Program-made: the position numbers and the translations under genes
Origin: Melastoma dodecandrum
Lineage: Eukaryota; Streptophyta; Magnoliopsida; Myrtales; Melastomataceae
Length of the DNA stretch: 64,000 bases
Assembly: GCA_029817715.1 (NCBI GenBank)
Contig: JARUPY010000078.1
Span: 47,101-111,100, forward strand
Reading direction: 5' to 3'
Part shown: piece after piece, positions 50,180 to 58,576 of the stretch
How positions within the stretch are numbered: the stretch's first letter is position 1
Layout: each line of letters begins with the position of its first letter
Notes under the pieces: model-generated
Told to the model about the DNA's origin: nothing
Databases searched by the model: none
What the model saw: only the letters and a program-made list of their open reading frames with translations

Positions 50180-52234
50180 TCAAAGGTCGAGCGTCACACC
50201 TTCGCGGTCGGCGCTGTCGTCGAGATGCGCGCCGGCGCGGGGGCGGGCGACGCAGATCAGCGATTCCCCCTCGGCGATCTCGTGCGCGGGCGGCTCGGGA
50301 TACTCGACGGCGCCCTTCAGGAGCCGCGTCGCGCAGGTGCCGCACACGCCCGAGCGACAGCTCGACAGGACCGGCACGCCCGCCCGCTCGACCGCGTCGA
50401 GTAGCGAGCCGTCGCGCGGCCGCCAGCGCAGAACCTTTCCGCTTTTGGCGAGGTCGACCCGCACCGCTTCCTCGTCGCTCGCGGCCGCAGCATCCGGGCG
50501 GCGCGCGACCGAGGCGGGCCCAAAACTCTCGAAGCGGATGCGCGCGTCGGGCACGTTGAGGTCGCGCAGGCCGTTGTAGAGCCCCTGCATGAAGCCAGGC
50601 GGCCCGCAAAGATAGAACTCGTAATCGTCGAACGGCAGCACGCGCCTCAGCAACGCGACATCGATGCGGCCGACGCTGTCCGGCGCGTCGCCCTCGCTCG
50701 GCGCGCTGTACGCGGTGTGGACGCGAAGATTTGCGTGCAGCTCGGCCTTGCGGCGCAGATGAGCCGCAAAGGCGTGGCCGGCGGCGTTGCGCGCGCCATG
50801 GACGAACCAGATCGGCGCGTGGTGGCGCGTGCGGCCATCGTTGACGAGCAGGTCGTTCAGCATCGCCAGCATCGGCGTGATGCCGACGCCGGCCGAAACG
50901 AGCACGACCGCGCGGTTCGGCGGCGTTTCGAAGGTGAGGCTGCCGCGCGGCGCCATCGCCTCGATCGGCGTGCTCGGGGCCGCCTGGTCATGCAGCCAAT
51001 CGGACACCCCACCGCGCCCCTCGCGCTTGACGCTGATTCGATAGGTGCCGCCCGGCGCGTCGGACAGCGTGTAGGTCCGCGCGACCGGCGCGGCCCAGCC
51101 CGGCGGCTGGACGCGGACCGGAAGGAACTGTCCCGCACGATAGCCGGCACGCCCGCCGCCGTCGGCAGGCTCGAGGTAGAAGGAGCGCACCGAGTCGCTC
51201 TCCGCCTCGATCCGTGTGATACGAAACGGTCTCCAGACATTGCGGTCGCGCTCGGCGGCGATCGCCGCGTCCGCCTCGGCCCAGGTCCCGGTGCGCGCCA
51301 GCAGCGGCGACCAGTCGGGAGCCGAAAAGGCCAACGGCAACGCGCGCTCGACGCGGATCACCTCGGTCACGTGATAGCGCACAAGCCGCTGCGCGCCGAC
51401 GAAGGCGGCAAGCTCGGGGCCATCCCAGATAACCTCGGCGCGGGCGGCGATGTAGAGCGTGTCGCCGGTCTCGAAATCGGGGAAGAACAGCCCGGCGCGA
51501 TCGTCGGCGAGGAAGTTGCCGAGCGTGTTGAACATGAAGTTGCCGACGAAGTCGGGCGTGGTGAGGGTCTGCGCCTCGTCCACGCGCACGAAGCCCGGCC
51601 GACCCCCGCGGTGGCCGACGTCGGGACCCGCAGCTTCCCCGTCTTCGTCTCGAGGATCGGCGCTTGCGACGAAGAAGGTGTCGGCCTTTTCGATGATCGC
51701 GCGCGCGGCCGCATCGAGCGTCGTCGCGCGATGGACCGGACGCGGTTCGGGTGCGCGCGGATCGGCGGTGAAGCGCGCGTCGCGGCCCTGTATATATTGC
51801 GGGCAGACGCCGAGCGTCTGCCGCACCGCAATAGCGAAGCCGTTTGGACCCGCACGCTCCACCACACCGATCGCGCGGTTGCGTCGCCGGGTCGGCAGCT
51901 GCACGCCCAGGAGCGCGATCCCGGCACCGTCGCGCAGCGTCTCGTTCAGCGGATCGCCGAACAGCGGCCGCCCCGCCACCTCGAGCCGGTGCGCATCGGG
52001 AGCGGCGATAAAGCCCGGGTCGCCGACGATCATCGATGCCCAGGGCTGGCCGTGCGCATCGACCGTGCCCACGAAAGCGTAGGGCAACAAACCAAAGAAC
52101 GCACGATGCTGCTCGGTCAGGTACCGCCGCACCGAGCGTCGCCCCTGCGCATCGACCTTGTCGACTACGCCGACGCGGCGCTGGATCGCGAGCTCGCCCG
52201 GGTGGAATGGCGATGGCGCGAGGTCCCATCCCAA
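50180..52234 (-). CDS. PNPOx-like/ferredoxin reductase/2Fe-2S fusion oxidoreductase
   Basis: This 684-residue protein has three parts. An N-terminal split-barrel (pyridoxamine-phosphate-oxidase-like) region covers residues 35-330. An FNR-like module follows at about 345-590, with the FAD-binding RTYTLSDAPGG and the NAD-binding strand VVLVSAGVGITPMLAML. The C-terminal plant-type 2Fe-2S ferredoxin has Cys626, 631, 634 and 661 in SCRSGVCGTC and SLICVAR. The architecture is a soluble flavin/iron-sulfur reductase, possibly a nitric oxide- or aldehyde-related NAD(P)H oxidoreductase. Substrate is not determined. It is convergent with the UDG-like gene. Confidence 0.87.
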   Translation of the reverse strand: MGWDLAPSPFHPGELAIQRRVGVVDKVDAQGRRSVRRYLTEQHRAFFGLLPYAFVGTVDAHGQPWASMIVGDPGFIAAPDAHRLEVAGRPLFGDPLNETLRDGAGIALLGVQLPTRRRNRAIGVVERAGPNGFAIAVRQTLGVCPQYIQGRDARFTADPRAPEPRPVHRATTLDAAARAIIEKADTFFVASADPRDEDGEAAGPDVGHRGGRPGFVRVDEAQTLTTPDFVGNFMFNTLGNFLADDRAGLFFPDFETGDTLYIAARAEVIWDGPELAAFVGAQRLVRYHVTEVIRVERALPLAFSAPDWSPLLARTGTWAEADAAIAAERDRNVWRPFRITRIEAESDSVRSFYLEPADGGGRAGYRAGQFLPVRVQPPGWAAPVARTYTLSDAPGGTYRISVKREGRGGVSDWLHDQAAPSTPIEAMAPRGSLTFETPPNRAVVLVSAGVGITPMLAMLNDLLVNDGRTRHHAPIWFVHGARNAAGHAFAAHLRRKAELHANLRVHTAYSAPSEGDAPDSVGRIDVALLRRVLPFDDYEFYLCGPPGFMQGLYNGLRDLNVPDARIRFESFGPASVARRPDAAAASDEEAVRVDLAKSGKVLRWRPRDGSLLDAVERAGVPVLSSCRSGVCGTCATRLLKGAVEYPEPPAHEIAEGESLICVARPRAGAHLDDSADREGVTLDL

Positions 52235-52299
52235 GGGAAGCGGGTCGGTGCTAATGAGGTCGGTCCTCGCAAGGCGGAGTGGGAGCCCGGGCCGCCGCT

Positions 52300-52929
52300 T
52301 CAGGCGGCCTGGACGAGCCCGGCGGAAGTCTTCTTAAGCGGCACGAACCCCGGCAGCGCCTCGACACGCGCCAGCCATGCCCTGACGTTCTCATAGGGTG
52401 ACAGATCGACGTTGCCTTCCGGCGCGCGGGCGATATAGCTGTAAAGCGCAACATCGGCGATGGTGGGCTTCGCCCCCGCCACGAGCCAGTCGTGGCCCGC
52501 GAGCTCGGCGTCGATCAGCGACAGCACGGCATGCGCGCGCTTGATCACCTCGTCGGCGTTGAAGGCTGCGCCGAAGACGGAGATGAGGCGCGCGGCGGCG
52601 GGGCCGGAGGCGATCTGCCCGGCCGCGACCGACAGCCAGCGCTGCACCGCCGCCGCACCCTTGGCGTCCTCGGGCAGCCAGTCGGTCTTGCCGTGCTTCT
52701 TGGCGAGATAGACCAGGATGGCGTTGGAGTCGGGAACGACCGTGTCGCCGTCGACCAGAACCGGCACCTGACCGAACGGGTTGAGCTCGAGGAACTCGGG
52801 CGCCTTCTGCGCGCGCTTGGCGAGATCGACCTCGACGAGCTCGACCTCAACCCCGATCAGCGACGCGAAGAGCTGCGCGCGGTGCGAATGGCCGGACTGC
52901 GCGTGCCAGTAGAGCTTGGGGCTGGGCAT
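52300..52929 (-). CDS. glutathione S-transferase
   Basis: This 209-residue GST has the thioredoxin-like N-terminal domain ([20 protein letters not shown], then [20 protein letters not shown] with the cis-Pro and Ser-Asn GSH-binding residues) and the helical C-terminal domain with [15 protein letters not shown]. The start at 52929 matches the usual N-terminus; the longer frame upstream is not family-like. It acts in GSH conjugation of electrophiles. Upstream neighbour is the TetR regulator on the same strand. Confidence 0.9.
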   Translation of the reverse strand: MPSPKLYWHAQSGHSHRAQLFASLIGVEVELVEVDLAKRAQKAPEFLELNPFGQVPVLVDGDTVVPDSNAILVYLAKKHGKTDWLPEDAKGAAAVQRWLSVAAGQIASGPAAARLISVFGAAFNADEVIKRAHAVLSLIDAELAGHDWLVAGAKPTIADVALYSYIARAPEGNVDLSPYENVRAWLARVEALPGFVPLKKTSAGLVQAA

Positions 52930-53147
52930 GTCGAACGTTCCTTCGAAGGGGCTGCAGGTTGATGGACGCAAGCCGTTTCGCTCACACTCCCGACATGACG
53001 ACGGCGGCGTTGCTTGTATATGGCCGTGTTGGCACTTGTTTATTGCAGGTCCCGCAATGATGGGCCGGCGCGAGACCTGCCTTGGTCTTCGACGACCCAC
53101 GATGCGTGCGGTCGGGCTCGAAGGCGAGCCCTCAAGCGCGACCAGTG

Positions 53148-53795
53148 TTAGCGCGCGAAGGCCCGAAGAAATGCATCGATCCCGTTCGCGACACGGTCGG
53201 GAATCGAGCGGACCACCGCCTCGTGATCGATGCCGAGCATAAGTCGGTAGCTCGACATGCCCTGCCACAGCCCCATCAGCATCTCGGCCGCGGCGTCGAC
53301 GTCGGGGATCGACAGCTCGGCGGCGAGCGGGCTGCCCAGGATCGCGCTTAGATTGGCGAGCGTCCGGCCCGGGCCTGACTCGTAGAACAGGCGCGCCAGC
53401 TCGGGATCGCGGCGCAGCTCGCCCGACAGCGAGCCGTAGAAGTCGATGGCGCCGGAGCTGGTGAGGAAGGTCATGATGCCGATGCCGAACTGCATGAGCA
53501 CCTCGCGCAAGGTCTGGTCCGGCGCCGGGGCGGCGGTCAGCCGCTGCGCCGCCTCGATCTTTGCCATCTCGCGGCGCACGCCTTCCTGGAACAGCGCGCG
53601 CTTGTCGGGGAAGTAGGCGTAGAGCGTCGCCTTCGCGACTCCCGCCTCTGCGGCAATCGTATCGACGGACACCGGCTCCACGCCGTGCGCCAGAAACAGA
53701 CGCCAGCTCGCGTCGAGGATCGACTCGACCTTTGCGGGGTCGCGGGGGCGACCGAGGCGGCTTTGCCCCTCGCTTGAAGAATCAGGCTTGACCAT
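53148..53795 (-). CDS. TetR-family transcriptional regulator
   Basis: This 215-residue regulator has a typical N-terminal [23 protein letters not shown] and [14 protein letters not shown]. The C-terminal ligand domain resembles the AefR/TetR_C group. It lies 218 bases before the GST gene on the same strand and is divergent from the methyltransferase gene (55 bases apart), so it may control either or both. The TTATACGGACTTGTCTGTTT region in between may include its operator. Confidence 0.88.
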   Translation of the reverse strand: MVKPDSSSEGQSRLGRPRDPAKVESILDASWRLFLAHGVEPVSVDTIAAEAGVAKATLYAYFPDKRALFQEGVRREMAKIEAAQRLTAAPAPDQTLREVLMQFGIGIMTFLTSSGAIDFYGSLSGELRRDPELARLFYESGPGRTLANLSAILGSPLAAELSIPDVDAAAEMLMGLWQGMSSYRLMLGIDHEAVVRSIPDRVANGIDAFLRAFAR

Positions 53796-53850
53796 ATGGC
53801 TGGCGACTTATTATACGGACTTGTCTGTTTAGTAAGAGGGCGGTGCCACT

Positions 53851-54615
53851 ATGCTCGACCGACCTGCCGAGGCCAAGCGCAAACCGCGCTATGGCTGGGA
53901 TGCGCCCGGTATCATGCTGGGCATGCTGGGCGCCGGCGGCGCCCTGGTCGCCATCGGCGTGTTGCTCGCCTCCTTGCGTCCGTTCCCCTTGTCGGCGCCG
54001 CTCGGGATCATGCTGGCGGTTGCGGGCGCGGTTCCGCTCCTTCTCGGGCTGGAGATGCTGGAATATGGCCTGGGCGGAAAGCTCCGCACACGCGACGCCC
54101 TCCTCGACCTGATCGCGTGGCGGGGCGACGAACAGGTGCTTGATGTCGGCACGGGCGCCGGCCTGCTGCTGGTCGGCGCCGCGAAGCGCATCGCCCATGG
54201 CGGCCGCGCAATCGGCATCGACATCTGGTCCGCCAAGGACCTGAGCAACAACGGCGACGCCGCGACCCGTGCGAACATCGCGATCGAGGGCGTGGCCGAT
54301 CGCGCCGAGGTGCGGACCGGAGACGCGACGCGGCTGTCCTTCGCCGACGCGACCTTCGATGTCGTCGTCTCGCTGCTCTGCCTGCACAACATCGAGCCCA
54401 AGCCCGACCAGGCCAAGGCCTGCCGCGAGATCGCGCGCGTCCTCAAGCCCGGCGGCCGGGTCGTCATCGGGGACTATGTGCCGACCCACGGCTACGCGGC
54501 GGCGCTCGCCGATGCCGGTCTCGAGGTCCGCCGCTCCAGCTCGGCATTCGGCGTCACCGGCGCGCTGATGTGGCTCCTCGTCGCCGACAAGCCGGCCGCC
54601 GAGGTGTCCGCCTGA
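53851..54615 (+). CDS. class I SAM-dependent methyltransferase with N-terminal TM pair
   Basis: This 254-residue protein begins with two TM helices (APGIMLGMLGAGGALVAIGVL and GIMLAVAGAVPLLLGLEML), followed by a class I methyltransferase domain. Motif I is VLDVGTGAGLLLVG; the acidic end of strand 2 is in AIGIDIWSAKD and motif IV-like region VVVSLLCLHNIEP. SAM-binding residues are intact. It is membrane-anchored with the enzyme in the cytosol. The stop overlaps the Rieske gene start by one base (TGATG), so they are coupled. Substrate not known. Confidence 0.86.
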   Translation: MLDRPAEAKRKPRYGWDAPGIMLGMLGAGGALVAIGVLLASLRPFPLSAPLGIMLAVAGAVPLLLGLEMLEYGLGGKLRTRDALLDLIAWRGDEQVLDVGTGAGLLLVGAAKRIAHGGRAIGIDIWSAKDLSNNGDAATRANIAIEGVADRAEVRTGDATRLSFADATFDVVVSLLCLHNIEPKPDQAKACREIARVLKPGGRVVIGDYVPTHGYAAALADAGLEVRRSSSAFGVTGALMWLLVADKPAAEVSA

Positions 54616-55616
54616 TGCGCATCGTCCGCTTCCCAACGCTCGAAGGCCACTGGTCGCCGGTCACCGCCTCCCGGCGGCTCAAGCGAGGCACGCCGCTGGC
54701 GCTCGTGCTCGACGGCGTGCCGATCGTCGCCTTCCGCGACGCCGCCGGTCAGGCGCGTGCGCTGGTCGATCGCTGCCCGCACCGAAGCGTCAAGCTGTCC
54801 ATCGGCAAGCTGCCCGGCGACGGCACGGTCCAATGCGCCTTCCATGGCTGGCGCTTCGATGGCGAGGGCGCATGCAAGCATATCCCGCTCAACCCCGATG
54901 CCAAGCTCTCCGCCGTCCGCGCCCAGGCGCTCCGATGCGAAGAGACCGAGGGCCTGCTCTGGGTGTTCGCCGGCGACGCCGAGACCGCGCCGCCGCTCGC
55001 GCTTCCCGCGCCGCTCGGTGAAGGCTGGTTCGGCTCGGTGGTCGAGCGCGAGTGGCCGGTGCATTGGAGCCGTGGCGTGCAGACCATGCTCGACGTGGCG
55101 CACATCCCGTTCGTGCATCCCCGCAGCATCGGCGCCGCGTTTGGCCGTGCGCTCGGCAAGATGCCGAATGCGCGCCTGGCGCACGATCTCGTCCACCGCC
55201 CCGACGGTGGCTTCCGCATGGACTGGTGGATCGAGACGGGCCCGGATCAGCCCGCGCCAGATGTCGGCTGGGGCGCCTTCGACCCGCCGCATGCGATGAG
55301 CCTCGGCATCCCGCAGAAAAAGGCTGGGCGGCAGTCGCTGCTCGTCATCTATGCCGTGCCGACCGAGGCGGGGCGCAGCAACAACATCGTGCTCGCACGC
55401 CGCAACTTCGGCAGGCACAGCCTGGTGCCGCGCATCTTTGACCTGCTCACCCCTGTGATCCTGGCCGAGGACAAGCGCAACAAGGTCACCTGCTGGCCAT
55501 CCGAGGTGCCCACCACCGGCGAGGAAGTCTCGATGCCTTCCGATGCGCCATCGATCGCGTTTCAACGCTGGTATCGGACGTGGCTCGACGCCCGCACGCG
55601 AGACGAAGCGGCGTGA
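54615..55616 (+). CDS. Rieske 2Fe-2S non-heme iron oxygenase-like protein
   Basis: This 333-residue protein has a Rieske domain with Cys54-Pro-His56 (RCPHRS) and Cys74-x2-His77 (CAFHGW). The catalytic domain carries a mononuclear iron region, DVAHIPFVHP near residues 161-170, where Asp and two His can bind iron. The fold is like phenylpropionate/vanillate O-demethylase oxygenase components. It starts at the last base of the methyltransferase stop. The operon with a methyltransferase suggests a modification of a lipid or small aromatic; there is no reductase gene next to it, though the one at 50180 could serve. Confidence 0.9.
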   Translation: MRIVRFPTLEGHWSPVTASRRLKRGTPLALVLDGVPIVAFRDAAGQARALVDRCPHRSVKLSIGKLPGDGTVQCAFHGWRFDGEGACKHIPLNPDAKLSAVRAQALRCEETEGLLWVFAGDAETAPPLALPAPLGEGWFGSVVEREWPVHWSRGVQTMLDVAHIPFVHPRSIGAAFGRALGKMPNARLAHDLVHRPDGGFRMDWWIETGPDQPAPDVGWGAFDPPHAMSLGIPQKKAGRQSLLVIYAVPTEAGRSNNIVLARRNFGRHSLVPRIFDLLTPVILAEDKRNKVTCWPSEVPTTGEEVSMPSDAPSIAFQRWYRTWLDARTRDEAA

Positions 55617-56190
55617 TCCCGACCGACGGCTTCGAGCATGTCGAAGTCGCGAGCCGCGCCGAGTTGCGGGATTGGTTGGCCACAAACCATCTTCGTACCG
55701 AGAGCGTGTGGCTGGTGCGGTACAAGCAATCGGTGCCTGCCAAATATCTCGGCCGGCTCGACCTGCTCGACGAGCTGCTCTGCTTCGGCTGGTCGACGGG
55801 ATCGCCCGCAAGCTCGATGCCGAGCGGACGATGCAGCTGATCTCGCCACGCCGGCAGCAAGCCTGGGCGCAATGGTACAAGGACCGCGCCGCCGTGCTGG
55901 AGGCGGACGGGCGGATGGCGCCGCCAGGGCGCGCCGCGATCGAGCGGTCGAAAGCGCTGGGGCTGTGGGACGCGTATGCAGCGATCGATACGCTTTTCGT
56001 TCCCGAGGACCGTTCGGCGGCCCTCGCTCGTGAACCGCCTGCGCAGACCTATTTCGCTGAGACGCCGCCGTCCTACCGGCGCAACCTGCTGCGCTGGGTC
56101 GATCAGGCTAAGCGCGCCGAAACCCGCGCGCGGCGCGTTGCGGCGATCGTCGAGGCGTGTGCCGCGCATCGCCGCATTCCGCAGATGTGA
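55613..56190 (+). pseudogene. YdeI/OmpD-associated family protein, frameshifted
   Basis: A GTG at 55613 overlaps the Rieske stop (GTGA). The first part (DGFEHVEVASRAELRDWLAT, SVWLVRYKQSVPAKYLG, LLDELLCFGW) is YdeI-family. At about 55791 one G is missing from a GGG run, and the family continues in another frame: VDGIARKLDAERTMQLISPR, AWAQWYKDRAAVLEADGRM and so on to the stop at 56190. Everything except that one base is conserved, so it is a recent lesion or a sequence error. Members are small proteins of unknown function. Confidence 0.85.
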
Positions 56191-56202
56191 GGAGATCTTG
56201 CC

Positions 56203-56862
56203 TTGACCGAAGCCGCGATGCCCGCCTCCGCCTTTGCCCTGCTGGCCGAGCTGGAAGAGAACAACACCAAGGCTTGGTTCGATGCGCACCGCACGCGCAT
56301 CCGGGATGAGGTGCAGGCGCCGTTCGCCGCGATCCTCGGGGCGATCAGCGCGGCGCTGTCCGACAGCCCGCTGCCGCTATCGGGCGGCCCGCAGACGATG
56401 TTCCGGATGAACCGCGACATCCGCTTCTCCACCGACAAGCGCCCCTACAAAGCTCATGTCAGCGGCCTGCTGACGCCGAGCGGCACGAAGGCGGAAGGCG
56501 GCGGCGTCCTCTACCTGCATCTGGGGCCGCAGGGCGGCTTCATCGCGTCGGGCTTCTACAAGCTCAGCCCGAAGGCGCTGGCGCCGATCCGCGACCGCAT
56601 CGTGGCGCAGCCCGACACCTTTCGGGCGATGCTCGACAGCCTCCAACATGCCGGGCTCGACTTCTCGCGCGAGCTGACGCTCAAGTCGATGCCCCAGGGC
56701 TATTCCGCCTACGCCGATGCGTGGTTCGCCGATTATCTCAAGCTGCAGGCGTTCATCACCCGCACCGAGATCGATCGCGCGGCGTGGCGCGATGGCACAG
56801 TCGTCGGCCGCGCTACGCAGATCGCGGAAGGCTCGCGGCAACTGTTCAGCTTCGCCGGCTGA
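56203..56862 (+). CDS. DUF2461-domain protein
   Basis: This 219-residue protein is of the DUF2461/TIGR02453 family: LLAELEENNTKAWFDAHRTR, FRMNRDIRFSTDKRPYKAHV, LYLHLGPQGGFIASGFYKLS and YADAWFADYLKLQ are hallmarks. Function is unknown; the fold is alpha/beta. The start is TTG at 56203 with AGGAG about 8 bases upstream; an ATG at 56218 is possible. It follows the YdeI-like gene by 12 bases. Confidence 0.86.
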   Translation: MTEAAMPASAFALLAELEENNTKAWFDAHRTRIRDEVQAPFAAILGAISAALSDSPLPLSGGPQTMFRMNRDIRFSTDKRPYKAHVSGLLTPSGTKAEGGGVLYLHLGPQGGFIASGFYKLSPKALAPIRDRIVAQPDTFRAMLDSLQHAGLDFSRELTLKSMPQGYSAYADAWFADYLKLQAFITRTEIDRAAWRDGTVVGRATQIAEGSRQLFSFAG

Positions 56863-57035
56863 AGAGGCTCGTTGCTGAAGATAGACGAGCCTCGCGGCCG
56901 TCGACAGTTATAGGCCCGACTTGTCTGCATAAGACCTCGGCTCGTCTTGAGACGACGCGCATTCTTTGCCAGCGTTCGCAGGTGATTCTGTAGACCGGCG
57001 GTGCCGCTCCCGCACGGTTCGAAGGAGCGGCTGGC

Positions 57036-57464
57036 ATGCAGGCAAATCCCTCGACCGGCCTCAGCGCGGACCGGTCTCCGGTCGACCGGCACGATCCCCT
57101 CGACGTCGAAGCCTGGCGCAAGCTCTCGTCTCTGCTCGGCGACGCGAAGGTCGGCCAGCTCATGTCGATGCTGGCCGCGAAGCTCGAGACGACGGTCAGC
57201 GAAACCGCGATCGCTTCGGCCGATCGGAGGGAGCTGGCGCAGACCGCACATGCGGCGGTGTCCAGCGCCGGTGTTCTCGGCTTCGCGACGTTCGCCAACC
57301 TGTGCACGGACTTGGAAGCGGCGTGCGCGACCGAGGCCGACCTCTCCGATCTCAAGTCGCGTGTTCTCGCCGAGCGGCGTCTCATTCTCGACCGTGTGGC
57401 CGAGCTGACCGGCCGGCCGCGCGCACCAACGGTCGCTACAGCCCCTGGGAGCGGTCTTGTCTGA
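57036..57464 (+). CDS. Hpt-domain phosphotransfer protein
   Basis: This 142-residue all-helical protein has the Hpt signature AHAAVSSAGVLGF, with the phospho-accepting His72. It acts between a hybrid kinase and a response regulator in a His-Asp-His-Asp relay and is cytosolic. The stop overlaps the LuxR-type regulator's start by 8 bases, a strong sign that they work together. The broken hybrid kinase at 58.6-61.4 kb would be the natural input. Confidence 0.82.
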   Translation: MQANPSTGLSADRSPVDRHDPLDVEAWRKLSSLLGDAKVGQLMSMLAAKLETTVSETAIASADRRELAQTAHAAVSSAGVLGFATFANLCTDLEAACATEADLSDLKSRVLAERRLILDRVAELTGRPRAPTVATAPGSGLV

Positions 57465-58176
57465 AAAGCCTGATCCAAGGGTCGCGCTCGTCGCCGACGA
57501 CGACGACATTTCCCGGCTTGCCCTGGCGACGCTGTTGAAGCGGGACCATGACTTTGATGACGTGCTCGAGGCGCCATCTCTTGATGCCGCCTTGGCGATG
57601 CTCGGCGAGCTGAACGCGGATCCAAGACTGGCCTTGTTCGACCTCGCGATGCCGGGCATGACCGAGGCCGCCTCGCTGATGGCGGTCCGCGAATGCTTTC
57701 CGTCCACGACCGTGGTCGTCGTCACGGCCTCCAAGCAGCGTCGCGACGTTCTCCGCGCCCTCGAGGCGGGGGTCCACGGGTTCGTCAGCAAGGGGCAGGG
57801 GCTCGTCGCGATCAGCCAGGCGATCGAAGCCGTTCTGTCCGGCGCGATCCATGTTCCGACATGGCTCGCCGACCCTCCCGCTGCTGGCACGCCGCAGCTG
57901 CTGTCGGGAGGCGGCGGCTCGCAGCCGCCACAGTCACTGCCCGAGGCCGCCCCTTTTCCGCAGCTCACGCAGCGCCAGTCCGATGTCCTCGCGCTGGTGG
58001 CGCAGGGCAAGTCCAACAAGGAGATCGCCCGGGCGATGCTGTTGGCCGAGGGGACGGTGAAGGTCCACGTTGCCGCGCTGTTGCGAGCCTTCAACGTCTC
58101 GACGCGGGCCGCCGTCGCCGCCGCGTCCACGCGGGTGATCGAAGGCGGCAAGGACAGATCGCGCGCTCTGGGCTGA
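57457..58176 (+). CDS. LuxR/NarL-type response regulator
   Basis: This 239-residue protein has an N-terminal receiver (VALVADDDDISR acidic pocket, phospho-Asp62 in LFDLAMPGM, and the Thr/Lys switch positions VVTASKQ and FVSKGQ) and a C-terminal LuxR HTH (LTQRQSDVLALVAQGKSNKE, IARAMLLAEGTVKVHV). A Gly/Pro-rich linker joins them. It should bind DNA when phosphorylated. The TTG start at 57457 lies in the end of the Hpt gene. Target genes are not visible, but the cellulose genes lie downstream. Confidence 0.9.
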   Translation: MSEKPDPRVALVADDDDISRLALATLLKRDHDFDDVLEAPSLDAALAMLGELNADPRLALFDLAMPGMTEAASLMAVRECFPSTTVVVVTASKQRRDVLRALEAGVHGFVSKGQGLVAISQAIEAVLSGAIHVPTWLADPPAAGTPQLLSGGGGSQPPQSLPEAAPFPQLTQRQSDVLALVAQGKSNKEIARAMLLAEGTVKVHVAALLRAFNVSTRAAVAAASTRVIEGGKDRSRALG

Positions 58177-58258
58177 CCACCTGGCTTAAGCCGCCCGGCC
58201 GAATGTCCCGGCTTCGCGCATCGAGCTATCATCGCGCCCGATTAGGGGGATCTGGGTG

Positions 58259-58474
58259 ATGACGATCGCGGCGCGCAAGCAACAATTCGAGCAGATCGAG
58301 GCCTTGGTGGCCATGGACGGCGTGCCGACGCTTACCCCGACCTTCACGCGGCTCTACGACGCCGCGATCCGCGGCATGTCGCAGCCGGAGCTTCTCTCCA
58401 GCGAGGAGATCCAGAAGATCTGCTATGTCTTCGCCGCGCGCTGCTTTGCGGCCGACGTTCCGCTGCCCGCCTAG
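58259..58474 (+). CDS. small hypothetical protein
   Basis: This 71-residue soluble protein has a helix-rich composition (KQQFEQIEALVAMDG, SSEEIQKICYVFAARCFA). AGGGGG lies about 12 bases before the ATG at 58259. I recognise no family. It sits between the response regulator and the broken hybrid kinase, on the same strand, and may be part of that signalling operon. Confidence 0.55.
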   Translation: MTIAARKQQFEQIEALVAMDGVPTLTPTFTRLYDAAIRGMSQPELLSSEEIQKICYVFAARCFAADVPLPA

Positions 58475-58576
58475 CCCTCGCACGCGGCCAGGCGCGCGGC
58501 TTCACGATCGAGCTTGGCTGGCACGACGGATCGGATAGGTTGGCTGCGGCTGAACCGCCGAGTCGCCACCGTGCCG

